In this document: positions 22,712 through 31,756 of the stretch, piece by piece
Numbering within the stretch: position 1 is the stretch's first letter
Layout of the letters: each line of letters begins with the position of its first letter
NCBI RefSeq assembly: GCF_016909075.1
Contig: NZ_JAFBFC010000007.1
Location: 62,001 to 126,000 of the forward strand
Source: Priestia iocasae
GTDB lineage: Bacteria > Bacillota > Bacilli > Bacillales > Bacillaceae_H
DNA: 64,000 nucleotides
Direction: 5' to 3'
Program-made: the position numbers and the translations under genes
The notes under the pieces: generated by a model
What the model saw: the letters and a program-made list of their open reading frames with translations, nothing else
Database searches by the model: none
Told to the model about the DNA's origin: nothing

Positions 22712-24412
22712 ATGTTTATTTTTAAAACAATCAAGCATCGAATGGCTATATTACTACTCTTATTAATGATGGGAACGAGTATAATAGGTGGATATTCAAT
22801 CTATATTCAAAAAGATATGCGAATAAAGTATGAGCATTTTTTGCAATATACAGAAGTAGCAACGCATCTTAAAAATTTTCAATATAAACTTGCAGGTATT
22901 TCAAATGATGAGCGAGGATTTTTAGTCAAAAAGGATGTTTCATATGTGGAGCAGATTGACGAAAAACAAAAAGAGGCATTGGAACTACTAGAAAAATCAA
23001 AGGTTCTTATCGTAAAAGAAGAACAACAGCTAGTTGTCAACCTAGAAAAAGCTTTTGCCTCTTATATTCAAGCACATGAGGATAGCATTACAGCTTATGA
23101 AGATGGAAATCTTCAATTGGCTGAAGAGATTCATTTTATCAATCAACGAACGATTCGAAAAGAAACGTTATCCCCTGCGATTGAAGAATTAGTAGCGTCA
23201 ATAGACACAGAGGTTCATGAAAGTAAAGTGAAATTGGCTGCTTTAGAGACGAAGAGGACAACGTCTCAAATTGTTTTAATTCTCTCCATTATTTTACTTA
23301 GCTTAACAGTAGGTATTCTACTCACTCGTTCCATTATTCAGCCTTTGAAGGAAATGAATATACAGTTTAAGGAGATTGCCTCTGGTAATGGAGATCTGAC
23401 AAAGGAGATAAAAATACGTACGAATGACGAGCTTGGTGAATTGGCCTCTTCTTTCAATCAATTTTTATCAACTTTACGAACCATCATTATCAATGTGGAA
23501 CAACATTCAAATAGCGTAGCTTCTTCATCGGTTCAGCTTCAGTCAGGTGCTGAAAGTGTCATAAACGATGTGGAAGCAATCAATCAGTCCATTCAACAAT
23601 TAACTCATACAGTAGAAACTCAAAATATAATGTCAAATGAATCAGCAACAGCGGTCGAAGAAACGAGCAAAGGTATATCGTCCATTGCTGAAAATGCTTC
23701 GAGCGTCTCTGAGCTATCTCATACGGCTTCCATAAAAGCTAACGAAGGAACCGTTGCTATTAATGAATTGGTTGCTCACATTCAATCCTTACGCACAGAA
23801 GTGAACGAAACGGCTCACAATATTCAATCCTTAGGCGAAAGGTCTAAAGAGATCGGAAAGATTACCACAATGATTCAAGAGATTTCTGAGCAAACAAACT
23901 TATTAGCCCTAAATGCAGCGATTGAAGCGGCACGAGCAGGTGAATCAGGTAGGGGATTTGCGGTCGTAGCAGATGAAGTGCGTAAATTAGCAGAGCAATC
24001 TTCTCATTCTACTAAGCAAATTTCAACGTTAATTCAACAAGTACAAGCAGAAACACATGACACGATTCAAGCCATTGAAACGACTAAGCAGATTGTTTCC
24101 GATGGCGTTCATTCAGCAGAGCAAACAAATGAGAAATTTAATGAAATATTAAACGCTATGGAAGAAATGAAAGTAGAAATCGAAAACATTTCAGCAACGT
24201 CTGAACAAATAAGTGCTGGTTCACAACAAGTAGCTGCTTCGGTTCAAGAAATGGCACATGCATCTACATCGTCATTTCAAATGACAAAACAAGTTGCCGC
24301 TTCTTCAGACAGGCAAATGACATCTATTGAATATATGAATAAAACAGCCACTTCGCTTTCTACACTGGCTGGAGAGCTTCAAGAATTAATTAAAAGGTTT
24401 AAAGTGCAGTAA
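22712..24412 (+). CDS. Methyl-accepting chemotaxis protein
   Basis: Membrane chemoreceptor of 566 residues. A first transmembrane helix (about 10-28) is followed by a mostly helical extracellular sensor of about 145 residues, a second helix (about 188-208, [18 protein letters not shown]), a HAMP domain (about 210-262) and a long cytoplasmic signalling coiled coil whose hairpin tip reads [24 protein letters not shown] 22712 follows GGAGGAAG (22701-22708); an upstream ATG at 22691 precedes that site and is rejected. The ligand is unknown. It stands alone between terminators. Confidence 0.93.
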   Translation: MFIFKTIKHRMAILLLLLMMGTSIIGGYSIYIQKDMRIKYEHFLQYTEVATHLKNFQYKLAGISNDERGFLVKKDVSYVEQIDEKQKEALELLEKSKVLIVKEEQQLVVNLEKAFASYIQAHEDSITAYEDGNLQLAEEIHFINQRTIRKETLSPAIEELVASIDTEVHESKVKLAALETKRTTSQIVLILSIILLSLTVGILLTRSIIQPLKEMNIQFKEIASGNGDLTKEIKIRTNDELGELASSFNQFLSTLRTIIINVEQHSNSVASSSVQLQSGAESVINDVEAINQSIQQLTHTVETQNIMSNESATAVEETSKGISSIAENASSVSELSHTASIKANEGTVAINELVAHIQSLRTEVNETAHNIQSLGERSKEIGKITTMIQEISEQTNLLALNAAIEAARAGESGRGFAVVADEVRKLAEQSSHSTKQISTLIQQVQAETHDTIQAIETTKQIVSDGVHSAEQTNEKFNEILNAMEEMKVEIENISATSEQISAGSQQVAASVQEMAHASTSSFQMTKQVAASSDRQMTSIEYMNKTATSLSTLAGELQELIKRFKVQ

Positions 24413-24459
24413 GCAATAATAATATTTTAACAAATGGAAAGAAGCTGCGAGTTATGAAG

Positions 24460-24490
24460 CGGGCTTATCAATGTGATAAGTCCGTTTTTT
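24460..24490 (+). terminator. Terminator after the chemoreceptor gene
   Basis: CGGGCTTATCA pairs with TGATAAGTCCG (one G-U) around ATG, then six T. Confidence 0.88.
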
Positions 24491-24538
24491 ATCGTCATTT
24501 AAAAGAAAAATTTTCAAGCAAAATCTGAAAATTTTTTA

Positions 24539-24567
24539 TTGATTACTTAAAAATGCTAAGCTATAAT
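24539..24567 (+). promoter_or_regulatory. Promoter of the LacI-type regulator gene
   Basis: TTGATT (24539-24544), 17-base spacer, TATAAT (24562-24567). The palindromic operator at 24576-24589 covers the expected start point. Confidence 0.75.
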
Positions 24568-24575
24568 GAAATTAT

Positions 24576-24589
24576 CGAAAGCGCTTTCG
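24576..24589. promoter_or_regulatory. LacI-type operator, autoregulatory
   Basis: Perfect palindrome CGAAAGCGCTTTCG with the central CG typical of LacI/GalR-family sites, placed at the transcription start of the regulator gene. A CcpA cre would be TGAAAGCGCTTTCA, so the outer C/G pair is a difference. Autorepression is inferred. Confidence 0.8.
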
Positions 24590-24607
24590 GAATAGAGGAG
24601 ATAAGAA

Positions 24608-25630
24608 ATGATTACAATCTATGATGTTGCAAAGAAAGCAGGATTTTCAAGTACAACAGTGTCTAAGGCTCTTAATAATTACTCTGATGTCAGTGAAAAG
24701 ACGAAGCAACAAATTTTACGAGTTGCAGCAGAAATGGGGTATTTACCAAATGCTCATGCTCAATCTCTTTCTACGAAAAAATCTTGGACCATAGGGGTTA
24801 TGTTTTCTGAGGCAAACGAAGTAGGAATGAAGCATCCATTTTTCAATGGAGTGATTGAAAGCTTTAGAAAGTACGTAGAAAGAGAAGGATATGATCTCAT
24901 TTTTGCATCAAGAAACCTTCGTAATCGTGATATTAGTTATTTAGAGCATTTTCAATATCGAGCGGTAGACGGGATTGTAGTGATCTGTTCAGATTCAAAA
25001 GATGCTCAAGTTCGAGAGATGATAAACAGTACATTACCAATCACAGTCATCGATCGTATGGACCCAGGTTGTAGTGTGATTCATTCTGATAACGTTGCAG
25101 GATCAAGCTTAGCCGTTCATTATTTGTATTCACTTGGTCATACTAAAATTGCTCATATTGCCGGAGATTCTAAAACCGATGCAGGAGCAGCAAGGATTAG
25201 AGGATATAAAGATGCGATGAAGCAGCTACATCTTCCTATTCCAGAAGAATACCTCATTAATGGAGGACTATTTTCAATTAAAGAAGGAAAGCATGCAATG
25301 GAACAGCTACTGTCCTTACGTGATCGACCGACAGCAGTGTTTGCAGCAGGTGACCACATGGCAATCGGCGCGATTGAAGCTGTAAAGGAAAAAGGACTAT
25401 CCGTTCCAGAAGATATCTCCATTATAGGGTTTGATGACATTGAGATGTCCAGTTACATTACGCCAAAGCTAACAACTATTAAGCAGGATACACACTTAAT
25501 AGGAGAACGAGCTGCTAAGATGTTACTTAATCAAATCACGAAAAAGAAAAAGATGATTCATTCAGAAGTGATTCCGGTGGAACTTATCATCCGAGATTCC
25601 TGTAGAACCATATCTAAAAAAGAAAAATAA
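24608..25630 (+). CDS. LacI-family transcriptional regulator of the beta-glucan locus
   Basis: Repressor of 340 residues with an N-terminal LacI helix-turn-helix (ITIYDVAKKAGFSSTTVSKAL, residues 2-22 in part) and a hinge region, then a periplasmic-binding-like effector domain (about 60-330; ends with DISIIGFDDIEMSSY). It is the first gene of the locus, and matching palindromes lie before its own gene, before the importer operon and before the GH16 gene. The effector is probably a gluco-oligosaccharide; this is inferred from neighbours. Confidence 0.9.
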   Translation: MITIYDVAKKAGFSSTTVSKALNNYSDVSEKTKQQILRVAAEMGYLPNAHAQSLSTKKSWTIGVMFSEANEVGMKHPFFNGVIESFRKYVEREGYDLIFASRNLRNRDISYLEHFQYRAVDGIVVICSDSKDAQVREMINSTLPITVIDRMDPGCSVIHSDNVAGSSLAVHYLYSLGHTKIAHIAGDSKTDAGAARIRGYKDAMKQLHLPIPEEYLINGGLFSIKEGKHAMEQLLSLRDRPTAVFAAGDHMAIGAIEAVKEKGLSVPEDISIIGFDDIEMSSYITPKLTTIKQDTHLIGERAAKMLLNQITKKKKMIHSEVIPVELIIRDSCRTISKKEK

Positions 25631-25653
25631 GGCATTATTTTTTTAGAGCAATT

Positions 25654-25667
25654 CGAAAGCGGTTTCG
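25654..25667. promoter_or_regulatory. LacI-type operator upstream of the importer operon (site 1)
   Basis: CGAAAGCGGTTTCG, one base from the perfect autoregulatory palindrome. Confidence 0.75.
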
Positions 25668-25691
25668 TATTGTTTAAATTTTAAATTAAAT

Positions 25692-25705
25692 CGAAACCGA
25701 TTTCA
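25692..25705. promoter_or_regulatory. LacI-type operator upstream of the importer operon (site 2)
   Basis: CGAAACCGATTTCA, a weaker version of the same palindrome, 38 bases (under four helical turns) from site 1 centre to centre, just before the ribosome-binding site of the binding-protein gene. Confidence 0.65.
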
Positions 25706-25729
25706 AAATTTTAAGGGGGAGAAACTACA

Positions 25730-27034
25730 ATGAGAAAATTAGTAAGCATTGCTTTAGCATCGATTTTATTAATAGGTGTTTTAGCTGGTTGCGCTGGCAA
25801 CAAAGAAACAGGTGGTAACAAAGATGTTGACCTAAAAATTTGGTCATTCACTGATGAATTAAAAAAACCAATTACAAAATTTGAAGAAAAAAATGGTGTT
25901 AAGGTCGAATTGACGATTGTTCCAATTGCTGATTACCCGACGAAGCTAAAGCCAGTACTTGAAAGTGGAGTAGGAGCACCTGATGTGTTCACTGGAGAAA
26001 TTGCATTCATTAAGCAGTGGGTAGATGCAGGGTATTGGGAGAACTTATCTGAGGAGCCTTATAGTGTAGAGAAGCAAGCAGACAAGTTTGTTCCGTATGT
26101 ATTTGATTTAGGAAAAGATAAAGATGGAAATGTAAGAGCCGTTTCATGGCAAACGACACCAGGTGGAATCTTTTACAAACGTAGTATTGCAAAAGAAGTA
26201 CTTGGAACAGATGATCCAGCAGAAGTAGGCAACATGCTTAGTTCAATGGATAAAGTATTTGAAGTGGCTGAAAAGATGAAAGCAAAAGGTTATAAGATGT
26301 TTCCAGATGAAGGATCAATCCGTTGGTTCGCACAAGGAGATAATCCTCAGCCATGGGTGAACAAAGACAATGAGTTACAGTTAACAGATGAAAGAATCAA
26401 TTTCATGGATTATGCAAAAGAATTAAGAACAAACAATTATACAGCATTAGCACCTGAGTGGTCACCGTCTTGGTTTGAAGCAATGGATAAGCCAATTAAA
26501 GTAAAAGAAAAAGGTAATGAAGTAGAAACACAAGTCTTTTCTTATGTTTTACCTACATGGGGACTACACAGTGTTCTTAAAACAAATGTGAAAGAAACGA
26601 CAGGAGACTGGGCATTAACAAGTGGGCCAACTTCTTACTTCTGGGGTGGTACTTGGTTAGGTGTTTATAGTAAATCAAAAAACAAAGAACTTGCTTATAA
26701 ATTTGTAGAAATGATGACGCAAGATGATGAGTTCTTAACAGAGTGGGCGAAAGAAACGGGAGATGTTTTATCTTATCTTCCTGTAACAAATAAAATTAAA
26801 GATGACTTTAGCGAAGAGTTCTTAGGTGGTCAAAACAATTACGAGTTCTTCTTAGGACAATCTGAAAAGATTGAGCCAGGTATCGTGACAAAGTATGATC
26901 AACAAATTGATACTTTATATGGAAGCGCTGTTCAGCAATATGCAGAAGGTAAAAAATCAAAAGAAGAAGCAATTAAAGAATTCTATAGCAAAGTAAAGAA
27001 TGCTTACCCTGATATAAACGTACCGAATAAATAA
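25730..27034 (+). CDS. Sugar ABC transporter substrate-binding lipoprotein
   Basis: Extracellular solute-binding protein of family 1 (434 residues). The signal peptide ends with lipobox LAGC (Cys about residue 21); the mature protein begins a typical lobe (DLKIWSFTDELKKPITKFEEKNGVKVE). Aromatic residues around WFAQGDNPQPW and TSYFWGGTWLG suit carbohydrate binding. Expected ligand is an oligosaccharide from beta-glucan, inferred from the flanking GH1, GH30 and GH16 genes. A stable stem-loop follows the gene and may boost its mRNA over the permeases. Confidence 0.9.
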   Translation: MRKLVSIALASILLIGVLAGCAGNKETGGNKDVDLKIWSFTDELKKPITKFEEKNGVKVELTIVPIADYPTKLKPVLESGVGAPDVFTGEIAFIKQWVDAGYWENLSEEPYSVEKQADKFVPYVFDLGKDKDGNVRAVSWQTTPGGIFYKRSIAKEVLGTDDPAEVGNMLSSMDKVFEVAEKMKAKGYKMFPDEGSIRWFAQGDNPQPWVNKDNELQLTDERINFMDYAKELRTNNYTALAPEWSPSWFEAMDKPIKVKEKGNEVETQVFSYVLPTWGLHSVLKTNVKETTGDWALTSGPTSYFWGGTWLGVYSKSKNKELAYKFVEMMTQDDEFLTEWAKETGDVLSYLPVTNKIKDDFSEEFLGGQNNYEFFLGQSEKIEPGIVTKYDQQIDTLYGSAVQQYAEGKKSKEEAIKEFYSKVKNAYPDINVPNK

Positions 27035-27047
27035 TGTAGTACATGGT

Positions 27048-27084
27048 GTTAAGGGTGACACAATTAGATGGCGTCACCCTTAAC
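27048..27084 (+). other. Stem-loop between binding protein and permease genes
   Basis: Perfect 12-bp stem GTTAAGGGTGAC / GTCACCCTTAAC with a 13-nt loop and no T-run. Such hairpins often protect the upstream binding-protein message in ABC operons; the role here is inferred. Confidence 0.7.
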
Positions 27085-27112
27085 CATTCATTCTTAGAAA
27101 GAGGGCGGAAAC

Positions 27113-28012
27113 ATGAAGAATCTAAACCGATATGGGTACCTTTTTATTGCTCCATTTTGGCTGATTTTTGGCGTATTTAGTATTTATCCTGTCGGGCTTA
27201 CCTTTTACTACAGTTTTACAAACTATACAGGGAGCGGTGTAGCGGAAGTCATCGGTCTAGAAAATTATAAAAGATTGTTAACGGATACGTACTTCGTTGA
27301 AGCCTTTTTTAACACGTGGAAGATTTGGGGAATAAACTTTGTGTTACAAATGAGTTTGGCGTTGTTATTAGCAATGATTTTTTCTGATATGAGAATCAAG
27401 CTAAAAGGACTTGCTTTTTTTAGATCGATTTTTTATCTTCCTAACCTGATTACCATTAGTTCTGTTGCCTTATTATTTGGTATTTTACTTGATTGGCAAC
27501 ATGGATCATTAAATATGGTTCTAATGAATATCGGGCTTATATCAGAGCCGATCAACTGGTTGAATGAACCAACTTCAGCTCAACTTTCTGTCTCGTTAAT
27601 TCTGACGTGGATGTGGTTTGGTCACTCGTTTATCGTTGTAATGGCAGGCGTATCTGGTATTTCAAAAGACTATTATGAAGCAGCATTAATTGATGGTGCG
27701 AACCGTTGGCAAACGTTTACTAAGATTACGGTTCCGTTATTAAAGCCAATCTTACTTTATATCATGATTACGTCATTAATTGGCGGACTTCAATTATTTG
27801 ATTTACCAATGCTTTTAACAGATGGTATCGGTTCACCTGATGGAGCACTTAACACAATGGTTCTGTACTTATACAACCAAGCATTTAAATACAACAATTA
27901 CGGCTATGCATCGGCTGTAGCTTACGGCTTATTTGTGATTACGCTCATCTTTTCAGCAATTGTATTCAAAGGTATGTATGGAAATCAACGTAAACAAGGA
28001 AGGCAGGTGTAA
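27113..28012 (+). CDS. Sugar ABC transporter permease (MsmF type)
   Basis: Inner-membrane permease of the MalF/UgpA class, 299 residues with about six transmembrane helices. The EAA loop that docks the ATPase reads YYEAALIDGANRWQTFTKITVPLLKP (about residues 187-212, given in part). Next to a second permease and a binding protein, with no ATPase gene in the operon. Three bases separate it from the next gene. Confidence 0.92.
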   Translation: MKNLNRYGYLFIAPFWLIFGVFSIYPVGLTFYYSFTNYTGSGVAEVIGLENYKRLLTDTYFVEAFFNTWKIWGINFVLQMSLALLLAMIFSDMRIKLKGLAFFRSIFYLPNLITISSVALLFGILLDWQHGSLNMVLMNIGLISEPINWLNEPTSAQLSVSLILTWMWFGHSFIVVMAGVSGISKDYYEAALIDGANRWQTFTKITVPLLKPILLYIMITSLIGGLQLFDLPMLLTDGIGSPDGALNTMVLYLYNQAFKYNNYGYASAVAYGLFVITLIFSAIVFKGMYGNQRKQGRQV

Positions 28013-28015
28013 ACC

Positions 28016-28924
28016 ATGTTAGAAAAAGCACCAGTAGAAAAATACGAAAACAAGACGAAGCAGCATTCAGCATTCTCATTAGAAAAATCACGTAATGCCA
28101 AACGACCAAGCGTCGTGAAAATCATGATCTATACATTTCTTGTCTTGCTAGCAGTGATTTGTTTTATTCCATTTTTAATGATGCTTGTTAATGCCACTCG
28201 ATCAAACGAAGAAATTCTAACAGGGTTTCAATTACTTCCCGGCACTTCTTTAGTTGAAAACTATCAAACGATGATGAACTACATTAACATCTGGGCTGGA
28301 TTTAAAAATAGTTTAATTATCTCCGTTCTTGTGACCGTTTTATCTGGATACTTTTCAGCATTAACTGCTTACGGATTTGCCTTTTACACATTTAAAGGGA
28401 AAAATTTCTTGTTTGTCTTTATGTTGATCATGATGATGGTACCAGGACAACTAGGATTAATCGGATTCTATGAATTAAGTAAAAACTTAGGTATTCTAGA
28501 TACGTTTATTCCATTAATCGTGCCAGCGATTGCTAGTCCGTTTGTCGTATTCTTTCTACGTCAATACATTCAAACAACGCTTCACCCTAGCTTGATTGAA
28601 GCATCGCGAATTGATGGAGCTAGTGAATTTAAAATCTTTCACACAGTTGCGATTCCAATCATGATGCCGGCTATTGCGACCATGTCTATCTTTACATTTA
28701 TCGGATCTTGGAACAACTACATTGTCCCGTTGGTCGTGTTGTTCTCACCAGAAAAATATACGTTACCAGTATTAATGGGCTTCTTAAAAGGTTCACAAGT
28801 TGCTCAAAACTTAGGTTCTATGTATCTAGGAATTGCGATATCGGTTGTTCCGATTATGGTTGCATTTTTATTCTTATCTAAATATATCGTTAACAGCATT
28901 TCAGCAGGTTCAATTAAAGAATAG
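28016..28924 (+). CDS. Sugar ABC transporter permease (MsmG type)
   Basis: MalG/UgpE-class partner permease, 302 residues. A hydrophilic N-terminus of about 35 residues precedes six predicted helices; the EAA loop reads IEASRIDGASEFKIF. It would pair with the preceding permease and a shared MsmX-like ATPase encoded elsewhere. Start ATG 28016 after AGGCAGGTG. Confidence 0.92.
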   Translation: MLEKAPVEKYENKTKQHSAFSLEKSRNAKRPSVVKIMIYTFLVLLAVICFIPFLMMLVNATRSNEEILTGFQLLPGTSLVENYQTMMNYINIWAGFKNSLIISVLVTVLSGYFSALTAYGFAFYTFKGKNFLFVFMLIMMMVPGQLGLIGFYELSKNLGILDTFIPLIVPAIASPFVVFFLRQYIQTTLHPSLIEASRIDGASEFKIFHTVAIPIMMPAIATMSIFTFIGSWNNYIVPLVVLFSPEKYTLPVLMGFLKGSQVAQNLGSMYLGIAISVVPIMVAFLFLSKYIVNSISAGSIKE

Positions 28925-28938
28925 AGGAGAGAAAAGAC

Positions 28939-30291
28939 ATGACATTTACGAAAGAATTTACATTCGGAACAGCAACATCTTCTTATCAAATTGAAGGAGC
29001 TCATGCAGAAGACGGAAGAACACCGTCCATTTGGGATATGTTCTGTGATATTCCAGGAAAAGTGTACAAGCAACATAACGGTGATGTTGCTTGTGACCAT
29101 TATCATCGATTTGAAGAGGATATTCAGCATATTAAAAACCTAGGAGTAGACACATATCGCTTTTCTATTGCTTGGCCAAGAATATTTCCTCAAAAAGGCG
29201 TGTTCAATGCAGAAGGAATGGCATTTTATAAAAAGCTAACATCTCGTTTATTAGAAGAAGGAATTAAGCCAGCCGTTACACTTTATCATTGGGACCTTCC
29301 TATGTGGGCACATGAAGAAGGTGGTTGGACAAACAGAGAATCGGTTGAATGGTTTGCAGACTATGCAAAAGTTTGTTTTCAAGAGCTAGATGAATATGTT
29401 GATTCTTGGATTACACACAATGAACCTTGGTGCGCTGGATTTTTAGGGTATCATCAAGGTGTTCATGCTCCTGGTCATCAAAATCTAGAAGAAGCATTAA
29501 AAGCGGTTCACCATATTCTTTTATCACATGGAAAAGTTGTACAAATGCTTAAGGAGACTTTTCATTCTGAAACACCAATCGGTATTACATTAAATCTTTC
29601 TCCTGTCTACGCAAAGACAGATTCAACGAATGATCAATTAGCGGCTAACAATGCAGATGGATATTCAAATCGTTGGTTTTTAGATCCAGTATTTAAAGGT
29701 CAATACCCAACAGATATGATGAATCTATTTTCTAAGTATGTTCATTCTTATGACTTCATTCACCAAGGAGATATGGAATTAATCTCAATCGATTGTGATT
29801 TCTTCGGCATTAACTTTTATAGCCGTGGTTTAGTCGAGTTTAATGCAGCTGCAGACTTTATGTACCAAGGCGCATACTCTGACTATGAAAAAACGGGAAT
29901 GGGCTGGGATATTGCACCGAAGGAATTTAAAGATTTAATTCATCGCTTACGAAAAGAGTACACAGACCTTCCGATTTATATTACAGAAAACGGAGCAGCG
30001 TTTGATGATCAAGTTGAAAACGGAAGAGTGCATGATGTGAAGCGTGTAGAGTACGTTGAGCAGCATCTACAAGCTGTTTCCGAGTTAAACGATGAAGGAA
30101 TGAACATTCAAGGCTATTATTTATGGTCATTGCTTGATAATTTCGAGTGGAGCTTTGGATACGATAAGCGATTTGGCATTATTTATGTAGACTTTGATTC
30201 ACAAGAGCGAATTTGGAAAGATAGCGCGCATCGTTATGCAGAAATCATTAAAAATAGAAGCTTAAAAGTACCTTCAAGCACTGTGGAGTAA
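28939..30291 (+). CDS. GH1 beta-glucosidase
   Basis: Glycoside hydrolase family 1 (450 residues), cytosolic (no signal peptide). The acid/base is Glu162 in HNEPW and the nucleophile Glu350 in ITENGA. The N-terminal FGTATSSYQIEGA motif is typical of BglA/BglB. The C-terminal WSLLDNFEWSFGY lacks the Ser/Lys phosphate-binding residues usually found in 6-phospho-beta-glucosidases, which fits an ABC-imported, unphosphorylated substrate. Preceded by GAGGAGAG; same operon as the permeases. Confidence 0.93.
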   Translation: MTFTKEFTFGTATSSYQIEGAHAEDGRTPSIWDMFCDIPGKVYKQHNGDVACDHYHRFEEDIQHIKNLGVDTYRFSIAWPRIFPQKGVFNAEGMAFYKKLTSRLLEEGIKPAVTLYHWDLPMWAHEEGGWTNRESVEWFADYAKVCFQELDEYVDSWITHNEPWCAGFLGYHQGVHAPGHQNLEEALKAVHHILLSHGKVVQMLKETFHSETPIGITLNLSPVYAKTDSTNDQLAANNADGYSNRWFLDPVFKGQYPTDMMNLFSKYVHSYDFIHQGDMELISIDCDFFGINFYSRGLVEFNAAADFMYQGAYSDYEKTGMGWDIAPKEFKDLIHRLRKEYTDLPIYITENGAAFDDQVENGRVHDVKRVEYVEQHLQAVSELNDEGMNIQGYYLWSLLDNFEWSFGYDKRFGIIYVDFDSQERIWKDSAHRYAEIIKNRSLKVPSSTVE

Positions 30292-30306
30292 AAAGGGGTA
30301 ATCGTT

Positions 30307-31647
30307 GTGAAAACAAAAGAGATTCAAGTTATTCAAACCGCTAGAGATACTGGAGATCGCTTATCAGCAAAAGAGCCTCTATCTTTTCAATCAAATCCGT
30401 CACTTGGAGAAACAGTCGTTACGCTAGATGAGAATCAAACATTTCAAACGATGTTAGGATTTGGTGGAGCTTTTACAGAGTCATCAGCTTATGTACTGTC
30501 TCAAGTGAACCCTGAACTTCGTGACCAGGTCATCAATCGTTATTTTGATCCTGTCGAGGGACTTGGCTACAGATTTGGACGTACTCACATTAACAGCTGT
30601 GATTTTTCTCTTGGTAACTATACGTATGTAGACGAACATGATGAGTCGCTAGCTAGTTTTTCAATAGAACGGGAAACAAAGCTTGTTATTCCTTTAATAA
30701 AGGATGCGATGAAAGTAGCAGGAGAGCCGTTATTCATTGTTTCTTCTCCTTGGAGTCCGCCACCATGGATGAAAGACACTAATGAAATGAATAACGGTGG
30801 AAAACTGTTACCTGAATATCGTTTAGCATGGGCAGAGTACTATGCTAAATACATTGAAGCGATGGAAGAAAAGGGAATCGACATATGGGGAGTAACGATT
30901 CAAAACGAACCTGAAGCAAAGCAGGTGTGGGACTCATGCTTATATACAGCAGAAGACGAAAGGGACTTTATTAAATATTATTTAGGACCAGCTCTGCTTA
31001 AGTCAGGGTATGAAGATAAAAAGGTAATTATATGGGATCACAATCGAGACAATATCTATGAACGAGCAAAAGTCATCTTAAGCGATGAAGATGCGGCTAA
31101 GTATGTGTGGGGTACTGGTGTTCATTGGTATGTATCGGAAGAATTCGAGAATTTATCAAAGGTTCACCATGCTTTCCCTGACAAACACTTAATCTTTACA
31201 GAAGGATGTATGGAAGGCGGCGTTCATCTCGGAGCTTGGCAGACAGGAGAACGCTACGGACGAAACATCATTGGAGATTTAAATAACTATCTTGAAGCTT
31301 GGATTGATTGGAATTTAGTTTTAGATGAAAAAGGTGGTCCTAACCACGTCGGAAATTATTGCGATGCTCCTGTCATCGTAGATGTGGGACAAGAACAAGT
31401 TCATTACAATAGCTCTTATTATTACATTGGTCATTTCAGTAAATACATTAAACCAGGTGCACAGCGTATCTTGTGTAATGTATCAAGTGACAACGTGTTA
31501 GCGACAGCATTTAAAAATCAAGACGGTACGATTGTTGTTGTTCTGATGAATGAGCAAGATGATGCACAAACCATTACATTATCGATGTCAGAACGAAGTA
31601 CAACTACTACAATTCCTGCTCACTCTATTTCTACGTTTATTTTGTAG
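30307..31647 (+). CDS. GH30 glycoside hydrolase (probable beta-1,6-glucanase or beta-glucosidase)
   Basis: Family GH30 enzyme, 446 residues, GTG start at 30307 after AAAGGGG. Conserved GFGGAFTES near residue 53, acid/base Glu201 (QNEPEAKQ) and nucleophile Glu299 (FTEGCMEGG); the C-terminal beta-domain runs from about residue 375. GH30 includes glucosylceramidases, endo-beta-1,6-glucanases and beta-xylosidases. In this setting beta-1,6-glucosidic bonds of laminarin or fungal glucan are the likely target. No signal peptide is seen, so it should act on imported oligosaccharides. Confidence 0.9.
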   Translation: MKTKEIQVIQTARDTGDRLSAKEPLSFQSNPSLGETVVTLDENQTFQTMLGFGGAFTESSAYVLSQVNPELRDQVINRYFDPVEGLGYRFGRTHINSCDFSLGNYTYVDEHDESLASFSIERETKLVIPLIKDAMKVAGEPLFIVSSPWSPPPWMKDTNEMNNGGKLLPEYRLAWAEYYAKYIEAMEEKGIDIWGVTIQNEPEAKQVWDSCLYTAEDERDFIKYYLGPALLKSGYEDKKVIIWDHNRDNIYERAKVILSDEDAAKYVWGTGVHWYVSEEFENLSKVHHAFPDKHLIFTEGCMEGGVHLGAWQTGERYGRNIIGDLNNYLEAWIDWNLVLDEKGGPNHVGNYCDAPVIVDVGQEQVHYNSSYYYIGHFSKYIKPGAQRILCNVSSDNVLATAFKNQDGTIVVVLMNEQDDAQTITLSMSERSTTTTIPAHSISTFIL

Positions 31648-31715
31648 GAGGAGGGAGAAGGTGCGAGACTCACAGGTACAGATTTCATGTCCTGTGAGTA
31701 TATTGTGAGCTTTTT

Positions 31716-31729
31716 AGAAAGCGTTTTCA
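31716..31729. promoter_or_regulatory. LacI-type or cre operator upstream of the GH16 gene
   Basis: AGAAAGCGTTTTCA matches the palindromes of the locus and is also close to a CcpA cre. A hairpin with ACTCACAGG/CCTGTGAGT arms lies just upstream at 31668-31699. The GH16 gene may therefore be expressed from its own regulated promoter. Confidence 0.6.
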
Positions 31730-31756
31730 AAAAATGATAGAAAGCGAGTGTATAGA

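Noticed and set aside
24576-24589. Catabolite-response element (cre) for CcpA
   Set aside because: The outer bases are C and G instead of T and A, and the repetition at three more places in the same locus fits a local LacI-type regulator better. The site at 31716 remains ambiguous.
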